Counted from the first letter of the stretch, positions 1 through 6,706 are shown. The stretch is DNA of 16,011 nt from Candidatus Delongbacteria bacterium (GCA_027858795.1 JAQICF010000050.1:1-16011), one strand, 5' to 3'. Program-made: numbers and translations. The notes: a model not told the origin generated them from the sequence alone.

Positions 1-234
1 GTAGGAACAGATCTAGTAATAGACTGGGATGATTCAGCTGATGCAACAGGATATGATGTTTATTCATCAGATGATCCTTATGGAACATTCACTTTAGTTA
101 CTGGTGTTACTCCAAGTACTTACACAGTACCTGCTAGTCAAGCTAAATTGTTCTATCAAATTATTGCGACAAATGCAACAAAAACAGCTCCAAAAACAAT
201 TAGAGTTGTAAAATCTGTTAAATCAGTTAGGTAA
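1..234 (+). CDS. 3' end of a secreted protein with C-terminal fibronectin-III-like domain (partial)
   Basis: An open frame enters from the left edge and stops at 232-234, giving the last 77 residues of a protein. The visible part reads like the final strands of a fibronectin type III domain: an I-D-W-D strand, then A-T-G-Y-D-V-Y-S-S-D, a P-Y-G-T-F turn, and a late F-Y-Q-I-I-A-T-N strand. The last 20 or so residues are basic and low in complexity (K-S-V-K-S-V-R). Domains ending this way are common at the C-termini of large extracellular proteins in the FCB superphylum, so a secreted or surface protein is likely. The catalytic or binding part lies outside the window and no specific function can be given. 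Confidence 0.75.
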   Translation, partial: VGTDLVIDWDDSADATGYDVYSSDDPYGTFTLVTGVTPSTYTVPASQAKLFYQIIATNATKTAPKTIRVVKSVKSVR

Positions 235-261
235 TATTTAATTTCTAATTGTTGAAACATT

Positions 262-292
262 AAAGGTGTGAGTTAAACTCACACCTTTTTTT
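262..292 (+). terminator. Rho-independent terminator after the fibronectin-type gene
   Basis: A perfect 12-bp stem pairs 262-273 (AAAGGTGTGAGT) with 277-288 (ACTCACACCTTT) around a TAA loop. It runs into a T-rich tract at 286-292, 28 bases after the stop codon. This is a strong intrinsic terminator and separates the left-edge gene from the propeller gene. Confidence 0.9.
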
Positions 293-607
293 ATTTACTT
301 TTTATTTCAATGTCATATTTTGCAGATTTTAGTGCAGGTGTTCAGATCGGTACAAATTTCTTTGATTTTCTTCGTAGTATGATAACTGTTTTACCTTGTA
401 TTTTTATCATCAATTCTACTTGAGAAGCTCTTAAAAAGGAAAGACTTTAAGATGTATGATGGAACTCGGTAAGATCAAGCACTTAATAAAACCACTCATA
501 CCATATTTCAAGCATTTCGTCACTACTAAATAGATAAAATGATTAATGTTTGATAAGTTTATACCATTCGAACATGCAATAAAATTGAATATCTAAATAG
601 AGAGAGG
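293..607. other. Intergenic stretch without a convincing gene
   Basis: About 315 bases of AT-rich DNA. A 37-codon open frame on the + strand (310-423) has no ribosome binding site. A 34-codon open stretch on the - strand (345-446) ends in a basic, R-R-K-S-K-K-containing peptide and might be a decayed fragment, but neither is supported. The promoter of the next gene must lie here, yet I see no good -35/-10 pair. Confidence 0.5.
601..607 (+). promoter_or_regulatory. Ribosome binding site that decides the start of the first propeller gene
   Basis: AGAGAGG lies directly against an ATG at 608 but six bases before the ATG at 614. Only the second spacing suits initiation, so 614 is preferred. Confidence 0.6.
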
Positions 608-613
608 ATGAGA

Positions 614-1762
614 ATGAGAAAAGTGATTTTGTTTGGCATTGTATTAGTGATGTTTATTGGTTGCAGTAAAAAATCAGATAACTTTGTAGTAAGAGAAAGT
701 AATGGAATAACATTTTACAACAATACAGAAGTACCAAATGATCCTACAGCTAAACTTGACTTTAAAAAAGCCTTTACTATAGATACTGATGCTCTTGCTG
801 ATTCAACCGCTCTGTTGAAACATCCATACATCGTTTTGGAAGACAGGAACAAGAATATCTACATTCTGGATGTAGGTGCGATGAATGTCAAGAAATTTGA
901 TAAAAGGGGTGCATTTATCAAAAATATCGGCAGAAGCGGACAAGGACCCGGAGAATTCAATAGTCCGTCCTTAATGTATATAGATAACGATACTTTAAAA
1001 ATTTACAGTGTGAGTTCATTCAAGATAAGTAAATTCGATCTAGACGGGGAATTCTATTACGATAAAATAATTGACCGTATTCAGCCTCAATGGCTTGAAA
1101 TATCACCATCAGGAAAAACTGTAACTTCTTTTGTTTTCAGACCGAATCAGGGAGAGGACAGAGAAATTGCAAATTTAGACCTCTCTGTAATTGATTTAAA
1201 GAGTATGACAATAAAAAATATTATTCAAACGAACTCAATGATTCAGGAAGATTTGTTCAGTGGAAAAAAGGGAATGTCAGATTTCCTTTACCCTTTTTCA
1301 GTGGATGATAAGTTTGTTTATATTACAGAATTGAATGATTATCAGTACAAGGTTACAGCCTTCGACCATGAAGGAAATAAGAAAATGGAGATAGGTAAAT
1401 CTTTCAAAAAAATCAGGTTTGAGAAGGAAGAAAAAAATGAATATTCGGCATTAATGGATAAATACAAAGGATTTAGCAGAGGTAAGCCTGTGGGTAATTA
1501 CAAAGAGGCTATAAATATGATTCATACCGATAAATATGGTAGGTTACTTGTCGTTCCGAATATTGATAGGAACATTGATTCCGACGGTGTGTATATTGAC
1601 ATTTTTAAAGACGGAATATTTCTAAACCGCGTTGAATACGGGATTATCGATAAAGATACTATCGGTTTGCTGTGGATGCTAAGAGGACAAGTGAGATTTT
1701 CAGGTACAAGAATGTATTATATCAATAAAGATGATAATACTGTTGATGTTTATGATTATTGA
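614..1762 (+). CDS. Six-bladed beta-propeller lipoprotein (isolated array member)
   Basis: The protein has 382 residues from the chosen ATG at 614; the ATG at 608 abuts the Shine-Dalgarno sequence and is less likely. A short basic N-terminus and hydrophobic core end in a lipobox (M-F-I-G-C, Cys17), so it should be an exported lipoprotein. The mature part matches the DUF5128-like six-bladed propeller pattern: N-I-Y-I-L-D strand (about 81-86), G-Q-G-P-G-E-F turn (109-115), I-D-N-D-T-L strand, D-K-Y-G-R-L strand about 75 residues from the end, then I-D-I-F-K-D-G, and a final V-D-V-Y-D-Y. It is closest in this window to the gene at 9042, sharing runs such as S-K-F-D/S-L-D-G-E and Y-Y-D-K. It stands alone between two terminators. 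Ligand and role are unknown. Confidence 0.85.
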   Translation: MRKVILFGIVLVMFIGCSKKSDNFVVRESNGITFYNNTEVPNDPTAKLDFKKAFTIDTDALADSTALLKHPYIVLEDRNKNIYILDVGAMNVKKFDKRGAFIKNIGRSGQGPGEFNSPSLMYIDNDTLKIYSVSSFKISKFDLDGEFYYDKIIDRIQPQWLEISPSGKTVTSFVFRPNQGEDREIANLDLSVIDLKSMTIKNIIQTNSMIQEDLFSGKKGMSDFLYPFSVDDKFVYITELNDYQYKVTAFDHEGNKKMEIGKSFKKIRFEKEEKNEYSALMDKYKGFSRGKPVGNYKEAINMIHTDKYGRLLVVPNIDRNIDSDGVYIDIFKDGIFLNRVEYGIIDKDTIGLLWMLRGQVRFSGTRMYYINKDDNTVDVYDY

Positions 1763-1765
1763 TAC

Positions 1766-1785
1766 GGAACGCAGATCTGCGTTCC
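1766..1785. repeat. Perfect 20-bp palindrome after the stop codon
   Basis: GGAACGCAGATCTGCGTTCC is its own reverse complement, three bases after the stop codon at 1760-1762, and is followed by CTACG. No T-tract follows, so it is unlikely to terminate transcription alone. It looks like one of the intergenic palindrome families seen elsewhere in the window. Confidence 0.7.
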
Positions 1786-1811
1786 CTACGAATTTAATTA
1801 AATCACATAAT

Positions 1812-1837
1812 TCCCCATCTCTGATGGGGATTTTTTT
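1812..1837 (+). terminator. Rho-independent terminator between propeller gene and gntR operon
   Basis: An 8-bp stem, TCCCCATC (1812-1819) with GATGGGGA (1823-1830), closes a TCT loop and runs into seven T residues (1831-1837). It isolates the ABC operon from upstream transcription. Confidence 0.85.
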
Positions 1838-1852
1838 ATGTCAAAAAAAGTC

Positions 1853-1881
1853 TTGACACGGCAAAATTTATTTAGTAAATT
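1853..1881 (+). promoter_or_regulatory. Sigma70-type promoter of the gntR-ABC operon
   Basis: A consensus -35 box TTGACA (1853-1858) is separated by 17 bases from a TAAATT -10 box (1876-1881). It sits just past a terminator and about 50 bases before the gntR start. The -10 box touches the inverted repeat at 1881-1901. Confidence 0.65.
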
Positions 1882-1901
1882 GTATATATCGCATATATAC
1901 A
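1881..1901. promoter_or_regulatory. Putative GntR operator: perfect inverted repeat at the transcription start
   Basis: Arms TGTATATAT (1881-1889) and ATATATACA (1893-1901) are exact reverse complements around three bases. The site covers the end of the -10 box and the expected transcription start, where a bound dimer would block initiation. By analogy with YtrA-subfamily GntR repressors, which usually control their own operon, the product of the next gene is the likely binder. The symmetry is seen; the binding is inferred. Confidence 0.6.
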
Positions 1902-1929
1902 GCAAATACACAATGAACGGAGTAGAAAC

Positions 1930-2301
1930 ATGAAAATAATAATCAAGAACTCATCTCCAGATCCAATATATAAACAGATCTCAGATCAGCTAAGAGGTTT
2001 AATGATCACAGGTGAACTTAAGGCTGCGGATGCTCTCCCTTCTATAAGGAATCTTGCTAAAGAACTCAGAATCAGTGTTATAACGACCAAGAGAAGTTAT
2101 GAAGATCTTGAAAGGGAAGGATTTCTTGAAACTGTAGGTGGAAAGGGAACTTTCGTAGCACATCAGAATAAAGAATTTATAAAAGAGCAGAAATTGAAAA
2201 TTATTGAAAATAAATTAATCGAAGCAGTTGATGAAGCAAGGATGCTTGGATTGAAGAAAAATGAATTAAAAGAAATGATGGATGCGTTGTATGAGAATTA
2301 G
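1930..2301 (+). CDS. GntR-family transcriptional regulator, YtrA subfamily
   Basis: This 123-residue DNA-binding protein is probably an autorepressor of the ABC operon. Residues 10-77 form a winged helix-turn-helix of the GntR type: P-I-Y-K-Q-I-S-D-Q-L opening, A-L-P-S-I-R-N-L-A-K-E-L recognition region, T-T-K-R-S-Y-E-D-L-E-R-E-G-F and the closing wing G-G-K-G-T-F-V. The remaining 45 residues are a short, charged helical tail, the size expected for the YtrA subfamily, which lacks the large ligand-binding domain of other GntR proteins. GGAG at 1919-1922 sits seven bases before ATG. It is the first gene of the operon, with the ATPase 168 bases downstream, the same order as Bacillus ytrA-ytrB. 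YtrA-type regulators often answer to cell-envelope-active compounds; the inducer here is unknown. Confidence 0.9.
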   Translation: MKIIIKNSSPDPIYKQISDQLRGLMITGELKAADALPSIRNLAKELRISVITTKRSYEDLEREGFLETVGGKGTFVAHQNKEFIKEQKLKIIENKLIEAVDEARMLGLKKNELKEMMDALYEN

Positions 2302-2325
2302 GGATTAGGGTCTAGGGGTTAGGGG
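2298..2325. repeat. Heptanucleotide tandem repeat (YTAGGGN x 4)
   Basis: Four directly adjacent 7-base units fit YTAGGGN. They start at 2298, inside the last codons of gntR, and the first unit supplies its TAG stop (2299-2301). Similar in kind to the units at 3312-3346 and 6585-6612 but different in sequence. Confidence 0.75.
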
Positions 2326-2331
2326 CAAGTA

Positions 2332-2369
2332 GGGGCTACCCTTGTGGTTGCCCAAACATGAACCGCCCC
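2332..2369. repeat. GGGGC/GCCCC intergenic palindrome, partly decayed
   Basis: GTAGGGGC (2329-2336) begins an imperfect hairpin: GGGCTACC (2333-2340) faces GGTTGCCC (2346-2353). A second right-hand arm GAACCGCCCC (2360-2369) follows. This looks like two overlapping or nested copies of a GTAGGGG-type palindrome. Confidence 0.5.
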
Positions 2370-2386
2370 ATAACAAATAGAACAAG

Positions 2387-2417
2387 ATTGCCACGGATTT
2401 AATAAAATCCTCGCAAT
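2387..2417. repeat. Interrupted intergenic hairpin
   Basis: ATTGC (2387-2391) pairs with GCAAT (2413-2417). Inside it GGATTT (2395-2400) pairs with AAATCC (2405-2410) around an AATA loop, with small internal bulges. No T-tract follows. Confidence 0.5.
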
Positions 2418-2428
2418 GACAAAATGTA

Positions 2429-2450
2429 GAGACGCAACACTTTGCGTCTC
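2429..2450. repeat. Intergenic hairpin just upstream of the ATPase ribosome binding site
   Basis: GAGACGCAA (2429-2437) pairs with TTGCGTCTC (2442-2450) around CACT. It ends six bases before GGAGG (2456-2460), so in the mRNA it would lie beside the ATPase ribosome binding site. Confidence 0.6.
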
Positions 2451-2469
2451 GTAATGGAGGAGAAATAAA

Positions 2470-3318
2470 ATGAATAAAATATTAGATATACAGAATGTTT
2501 CGAAAGATTTTGAAGGTTTTAAGCTGGATAATATCAACTTTAGCTTAGATAAAGGTTATATTATGGGTTTCATTGGTCCTAATGGGGCAGGGAAGACCAC
2601 GACTATCAGGTTGATAATGAATCTATTGAAGAAGAACTCCGGTGATATTAAGATATTTGGTATGGATAATGTGTCAGATGAAGTTGCTATTAAGGATCGT
2701 ATCGGCTTTGTATATGAAGAAAGTTATTTCTATGAGCATTTAACCGTTAAGAAGATGAAAGAGATTATAGCACCGTTTTACAGCAGGTGGGATGATGAAA
2801 AGTTCAATGAGTACTGTGACATTTTTGGACTCCTCCCAAAAAAGAAGATTAAAGACCTCTCCAAAGGAACTAAGATGAAATTTTCACTTGCTGTTGCTCT
2901 TTCACATAATGCGGAACTTTTGATATTGGATGAACCGACTTCAGGTCTTGATCCAGTTTTCAGAGATAAGCTTATGGATATTCTCAGAGAAGAGATCCAG
3001 GATGAGAATAAATCGATTCTATTTTCTACTCATATTACTTCTGATCTGGAAAAAATAGCTGACTATATTACCTTTATAAACAATGGAAAGATTGTTTTCA
3101 CTGATCAGAAAGATATTCTGCTTGAAAATTATAAGATTATCAAAGGTGATACCAATATTCTTTCTGCAGAGATAAAGAATGAGCTTCTTGGAATTAAAGA
3201 GAACAAATTCGGATTTGAAGCATTATGTAATGTGGAGAAGCAGAGTATTTTCTCACAGTTTGAAGTTGTAACAGAGAAACCGAGTTTGGAACAAATGATG
3301 GTTTATTTATCGAGTTGA
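2470..3318 (+). CDS. ABC transporter ATP-binding protein (YtrB/EcsA-like)
   Basis: This 282-residue cytosolic ATPase should power the three permeases encoded downstream. All core motifs are present: Walker A G-P-N-G-A-G-K-T-T (36-44), signature L-S-K-G-T-K-M-K (130-137), Walker B L-L-I-L-D-E-P (150-156) with D-loop S-G-L-D (158-161), and the H-loop His188 in F-S-T-H-I. At the Q-loop position the sequence is Y-E-E (82-84) rather than Gln, a substitution seen in exporter-type ATPases of the BcrA/YtrB kind. About 90 residues follow the H-loop as a less conserved tail. GGAGG at 2456-2460 precedes the ATG by nine bases. The stop codon is the start of a heptanucleotide repeat. Substrate unknown; an export or envelope-defence role is inferred from the GntR partner. 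Confidence 0.93.
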   Translation: MNKILDIQNVSKDFEGFKLDNINFSLDKGYIMGFIGPNGAGKTTTIRLIMNLLKKNSGDIKIFGMDNVSDEVAIKDRIGFVYEESYFYEHLTVKKMKEIIAPFYSRWDDEKFNEYCDIFGLLPKKKIKDLSKGTKMKFSLAVALSHNAELLILDEPTSGLDPVFRDKLMDILREEIQDENKSILFSTHITSDLEKIADYITFINNGKIVFTDQKDILLENYKIIKGDTNILSAEIKNELLGIKENKFGFEALCNVEKQSIFSQFEVVTEKPSLEQMMVYLSS

Positions 3319-3346
3319 GAGTTGAAAGTTGACAGTTGGCAGTTCG
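3312..3346. repeat. Heptanucleotide tandem repeat (about 5 units of NAGTTGA)
   Basis: Five adjacent 7-base units: the first three fit RAGTTGA exactly and the last two are diverged (CAGTTGG, CAGTTCG). The first unit contains the TGA stop (3316-3318) of the ATPase gene. Confidence 0.75.
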
Positions 3347-3348
3347 TA

Positions 3349-3371
3349 GGGGTTGCCCAACGGTCAACCCC
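3349..3371. repeat. GTAGGGG-type intergenic palindrome, copy 1
   Basis: GGGGTTG (3349-3355) pairs with CAACCCC (3365-3371) across nine bases. It is preceded by GTA, as in the copy at 3396-3418. Confidence 0.6.
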
Positions 3372-3395
3372 GGAAACGAAAAACAAACGAATGTA

Positions 3396-3418
3396 GGGGT
3401 CGATTCCCATTCGACCCC
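3396..3418. repeat. GTAGGGG-type intergenic palindrome, copy 2
   Basis: GGGGTCGA (3396-3403) pairs with TCGACCCC (3411-3418) across seven bases. Also preceded by GTA. It lies between the ATPase and the first permease and has no T-tract, so it probably does not stop operon transcription. Confidence 0.65.
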
Positions 3419-3444
3419 AAAACGCATAACAAAAGGAAAACATA

Positions 3445-4554
3445 ATGTATAAATTGATTTTAGCAGATATTAAAGTATTAGGTCATAGAATATGGACTAT
3501 TCCATTGGGAACTTTTATCCTCGTTTTGATAATCTCATTGATTCCAAATGTAAATATGCCTGATCCAGTTAGATATTTTATGATCGCATTACTTTCCCCC
3601 TGTCTTCTGATATTCGAACTATTAAATCAAGACCAGAAAAGAAATTCAGACAAAATGATAATGACTCTTCCAATGAGTAAAAAAACTTATGTAATAAGTA
3701 AATATTTAACAGTTATAATTCTGAGTTTAACAGCAATACCAACAGGCTGGCTATCGAATGTTTTTCATATGCTCATTCAGAATAAAGTATTTTCTCTAAC
3801 AGAAAGTGTGTCATTTTTACCAGGAATGTTGGAAGCTATGGGACCGATACTTCTTTTTGTATATTTTATCCTACCGATCTACTATTATACTAAAAAACTA
3901 AAAACTTCGATAGTAATTGGTCTATTGATATTATGGCCTGTTGGCTACGAATTTATGAGTATGATTTATGATTATTTCTATTGTACTTATTTTTCAGGTG
4001 ATATCAAGGATTTTATATATAGTTTCTTGATAATAGTACTTATTTCTGCAATCTTGCATTTTATTGTTAAATTCTTTTTCAAATCTGTGCCAAATAAATG
4101 GATTCGAGTAGGATGGTTTGCGGTAATGACGTTGCTTTCGATAATAAGTTTTGATATTCTTACACAAAATCTTGAGTATACATATGTTTATACCGGAGTA
4201 CTTCAAAAGTTAGAAACTTCTTCGGGGGAGATTAGAGATCGTTATTTAACTATAATAAGTGATTTTAAATACTATATTTTTATTTTATCGTTGAGTCTTG
4301 TTTTATGCGTGACAACATTAGTTGTGATGATGAAGAAAAGTAGAGAAAAATTACAAATGACTAGTGTAATATATTTATTTTCCCCTATTATTTTGCTGAT
4401 CTTAATTTCAAAAATTTACTCACTACTTAAACCTTTATTTCATGAACAAGGATCCTATGATATCTCAATGTTAATAGGTTTAATAGTTTATTTCTTTTAT
4501 TCAGCGAAATCTTCCATATACCTTCTAAAGAACAATAGGACTTTAAAATGTTAA
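3445..4554 (+). CDS. ABC-2 type permease, large paralogue 1
   Basis: A 369-residue integral membrane protein with about ten hydrophobic segments, roughly at 17-34, 43-60, 90-111, 126-148, 154-175, 190-212, 221-242, 272-295, 306-325 and 336-356. After the second segment comes the cytosolic motif D-K-M-I-M-T-L-P-M-S-K-K-T-Y-V-I-S-K-Y, typical of the ABC2_membrane_5 type of permease that pairs with YtrB-like ATPases. The N-terminus (L-A-D-I-K-V-L-G-H-R-I-W) and C-terminus (K-S-S-I-Y-L-L-K-N-N-R-T-L-K) are almost identical to those of the next gene while the middle has diverged, so the two are tandem duplicates. AAAGGA at 3433-3438 precedes the start. The stop overlaps the next start by seven bases. 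Substrate unknown. Confidence 0.85.
   Translation: MYKLILADIKVLGHRIWTIPLGTFILVLIISLIPNVNMPDPVRYFMIALLSPCLLIFELLNQDQKRNSDKMIMTLPMSKKTYVISKYLTVIILSLTAIPTGWLSNVFHMLIQNKVFSLTESVSFLPGMLEAMGPILLFVYFILPIYYYTKKLKTSIVIGLLILWPVGYEFMSMIYDYFYCTYFSGDIKDFIYSFLIIVLISAILHFIVKFFFKSVPNKWIRVGWFAVMTLLSIISFDILTQNLEYTYVYTGVLQKLETSSGEIRDRYLTIISDFKYYIFILSLSLVLCVTTLVVMMKKSREKLQMTSVIYLFSPIILLILISKIYSLLKPLFHEQGSYDISMLIGLIVYFFYSAKSSIYLLKNNRTLKC
4531..4550 (+). promoter_or_regulatory. Ribosome binding site inside the permease 1 C-terminus
   Basis: AGGA (4537-4540) lies seven bases before the ATG at 4548 and is part of the N-N-R-T-L-K codons of permease 1. Nearly the same bases recur before the ATG at 5738. Suggests translational coupling. 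Confidence 0.6.
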
Positions 4555-5741
4555 AACTTATAATAGCAGATATAAAAGTTTTAGGACACAGAATATGGGC
4601 AATTCCACTTGGAGTATTCCTATTCATAATGATGTTTTCGTTTATTCCGTATCTAGATCAAGTACAGCAATTTCAGAACTGGATCTTTGCAATTCTAATT
4701 CCTGGATTATTGACTTTTGAATTATTCAGAGAAGAGCAGAAGAGTGGTACGGATAAAATGCTTATGACTATGCCTGTTAGCAAGGTGAAATACGTTTGGA
4801 GTAAATATATTACTGTTATTGGGTTTGTTGGAATAGGTATCGTTGTAGGTGTTATAGCTAGATATTCTTTAGAAATTTCAAATTTATCGAGCATACAACC
4901 TGTACATCATCAATCCTATTGGAATATGTACTATTCTTCAATATTTGTTCTAAAAGTATTAATTTTTATAATACCAGTTTATATTTATTCTAGAAAACTT
5001 AGATTATCTTTTTTCTTTGCTCCAAGTATAATGTTTCTAGTTTATTACATAAATCATAATGTTTATAAAATTTTAATATATAATACGATCTTTCCAAGAA
5101 ACATTTTTTCAACATCAGGTCCTATGTATTTTGGTTCAATAGATTATGTATTTAACATATTAAATTTGGTGATAATATTACTTTTTGTGCATCTTGTTAT
5201 AAGCTACAAATATAAAAATAAATTTAATGCTAAGTTACTTAATGGATGGTTCTTAGTATTAGCATCAGTATCAATTTCAGCAACTGACATAATATTTGGA
5301 AAATTAGAATTCTTCAACCAATATTTGTGGCGTAAGAAGCTCTGCATAGAAAGAGCAACCCAAATGAGTAATATTAAAATGGATGATAAATCCTATGGTG
5401 ATAGATTTGCAAATTTCTTGGAATATATGCGTAATGAGTGTGTAACTGAAGAGAATGCTTTAATTATTCTTAGTATTATAATAGTTATATCTTTTATTAC
5501 CATGCTTATTATACATCAAACTACAAAAGATAAATTTTTTCAAAAAGCAGTATTGTTTTTAATGATGCCAATCGTTTCAATAATATTTGGAGGATATATT
5601 ATACAAATATTGCATGAGATTGAATTCGAGATACTTTATCTGCATCATGGTTATACATTGTTTATTAGTATAAGTATTCTATTCACCATCTCTATTAAAT
5701 CCTCAATCTACCTTCTAAAGAATAACAGGACTTTAAAATGA
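4548..5741 (+). CDS. ABC-2 type permease, large paralogue 2
   Basis: A 397-residue membrane protein, tandem duplicate of the preceding permease. It keeps the start (I-A-D-I-K-V-L-G-H-R-I-W-A-I-P-L-G), the cytosolic D-K-M-L-M-T-M-P-V-S-K-V-K-Y-V-W-S-K-Y motif (about 70-88) and the C-terminal S-S-I-Y-L-L-K-N-N-R-T-L-K, with about ten hydrophobic segments. The stretch before the eighth segment (about 255-300) is longer than in paralogue 1 and rich in charged residues, with a Cys at each end region. A loop there might give the pair different external faces. The two large permeases could form a heterodimer with the ATPase dimer. It overlaps the previous gene by seven bases and the next by four (ATGA), so translation is probably coupled. 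Confidence 0.85.
   Translation: MLKLIIADIKVLGHRIWAIPLGVFLFIMMFSFIPYLDQVQQFQNWIFAILIPGLLTFELFREEQKSGTDKMLMTMPVSKVKYVWSKYITVIGFVGIGIVVGVIARYSLEISNLSSIQPVHHQSYWNMYYSSIFVLKVLIFIIPVYIYSRKLRLSFFFAPSIMFLVYYINHNVYKILIYNTIFPRNIFSTSGPMYFGSIDYVFNILNLVIILLFVHLVISYKYKNKFNAKLLNGWFLVLASVSISATDIIFGKLEFFNQYLWRKKLCIERATQMSNIKMDDKSYGDRFANFLEYMRNECVTEENALIILSIIIVISFITMLIIHQTTKDKFFQKAVLFLMMPIVSIIFGGYIIQILHEIEFEILYLHHGYTLFISISILFTISIKSSIYLLKNNRTLK
5722..5740 (+). promoter_or_regulatory. Ribosome binding site inside the permease 2 C-terminus
   Basis: AGGA (5727-5730) lies seven bases before the ATG at 5738, within codons for the conserved tail N-N-R-T-L-K. It mirrors the arrangement at 4537-4550. Confidence 0.6.
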
Positions 5742-6418
5742 AACATATAATAAAATCTAATCTATATTTGATCTTCTGGTCAGAGAAGTTCTTCAACCTA
5801 GCAATCCTTGCCGGAATGGTAGTTCTATTGATGGTACTACAGGGACATTTCGCAGCTTATGTTATCGGTATATATCTATCAACTTTTATGTGTCTGTTGA
5901 AAATGAATTCAATGGATAGTAGACATAAATATGAAAATATAAATGCTAGTATGCCTGAGCAGAAGGAGAACATTATATTTTCAAGGTTTTTGACAGCGGG
6001 AGCAATCATTGTATTAGTTACGGTAGTTAATTTAGCTGTTGCGATCTGGGCAAATACTAAGAAAGTTATCTATGATGGGAAAGGTATGAATGAAGAAATT
6101 ATTCCAAAGATCATGATCGAGATTTCAACTTCGGGAGATGAATTATTCGGTGGAATAATTCTTGGTATTTTACTGGCTGTGATCTTCTCAGGTATCTATA
6201 TCTATCTCTGGTCAAAGATCAACAGTGATAAATATAATTTATATGTTACAATGATAGTTCTGATATCAATTTTTTCTATCAAGCCTATTTTGCAGGGAGT
6301 AACAGATCAGGGAATCAGTTTGATTGCTGTGAATATTTTATTTTTGGTAGTAGCTATTGTTATTGGCTATTTTTCTTTTATAATGTCTAAGAAAGCGTTC
6401 TCTCAAAGAGAGTTTTAG
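5738..6418 (+). CDS. ABC-2 type permease, small (ABC2_membrane_5-like)
   Basis: A 226-residue membrane protein with six hydrophobic segments (about 18-35, 39-55, 87-110, 136-160, 168-188, 195-216). Between the second and third lies D-S-R-H-K-Y-E-N-I-N-A-S-M-P-E-Q-K-E-N-I, a variant of the cytosolic S-L-P-x-x-R-x-x-I-V motif of ABC2_membrane_5 permeases. It is unlike the two larger permeases at its ends and is not a third copy. The start overlaps the previous stop (ATGA). It is the last gene of the GntR-ABC operon; the following 288 bases hold repeats and no clear terminator. It probably joins the same transporter; a separate partner role is possible. Confidence 0.75.
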   Translation: MKHIIKSNLYLIFWSEKFFNLAILAGMVVLLMVLQGHFAAYVIGIYLSTFMCLLKMNSMDSRHKYENINASMPEQKENIIFSRFLTAGAIIVLVTVVNLAVAIWANTKKVIYDGKGMNEEIIPKIMIEISTSGDELFGGIILGILLAVIFSGIYIYLWSKINSDKYNLYVTMIVLISIFSIKPILQGVTDQGISLIAVNILFLVVAIVIGYFSFIMSKKAFSQREF

Positions 6419-6584
6419 GTTCTCACAGAGCCACAGATGAGTTGTATTGTAGAAACGCATTCCTGCATTCCTTACATACGTCATACTCGGACTGGATCCG
6501 GGTATCCAGGGGTTGTTCCACAGGTTGAAACCTATGGTTATAGGGTTTATATCCCGTTGGGATAATTGTCATTATTCCGCACCT
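6419..6584. repeat. Spacer made of several short hairpin repeats
   Basis: Three hairpins lie in a row: CTGGAT/ATCCAG (6492-6497 with 6504-6509), CCA-x-AGGT/ACCT-x-TGG around TGAA (6518-6537), and TATCCC/GGGATA around GTT (6550-6564). None has a T-tract. The stretch looks like a graveyard of interspersed intergenic repeats and holds no gene. Confidence 0.5.
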
Positions 6585-6612
6585 CTGACTTCTAATTTCT
6601 AACTTCTGACTT
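6585..6612. repeat. Heptanucleotide tandem repeat (CTRAYTT x 4)
   Basis: Four adjacent 7-base units fit CTRAYTT; on the - strand this is AARTYAG, which resembles the NAGTTGA units at 3312-3346 read in another register. Confidence 0.75.
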
Positions 6613-6647
6613 AATGAATTTTAAATTCTAATTTAATAATTATAGTA

Positions 6648-6676
6648 TTGCGTAAAAATTATTAATTACTTAGTAT
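6648..6676 (+). promoter_or_regulatory. Possible promoter of the propeller array
   Basis: TTGCGT (6648-6653) and TAGTAT (6671-6676) are 17 bases apart in a very AT-rich stretch, 31 bases before the first array gene. Match to consensus is partial, so this is tentative. Confidence 0.35.
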
Positions 6677-6706
6677 TCAATATCTGAACAAAAACCGGAG
6701 AAATAG

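Noticed and set aside
310..423. 37-codon open frame on the + strand between the first terminator and the propeller gene
   Set aside because: No ribosome binding site, no recognisable motif and a length expected by chance in AT-rich DNA.
342..446. 34-codon open stretch on the - strand with a basic end, possibly the tail of a decayed transposase
   Set aside because: Stops lie directly upstream in frame and no transposase motif or terminal repeat can be seen.
608..613. ATG at 608 as the start of the first propeller gene
   Set aside because: It abuts AGAGAGG with no spacing; the ATG at 614 is correctly spaced and leaves a normal signal peptide.
2319..2537. Open frame on the - strand over the spacer before the ATPase gene
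   Set aside because: It overlaps the ATPase start and runs through palindromic repeats, with no start signal; it is a shadow.
6400..6416. CTCTC-AAA-GAGAG hairpin followed by four T at the end of the small permease
   Set aside because: Five pairs, a short T-run and overlap with the coding end make a weak terminator call.
2298..6612. CRISPR array
   Set aside because: The repeats are seven bases long and adjacent, with no spacers and no cas genes.
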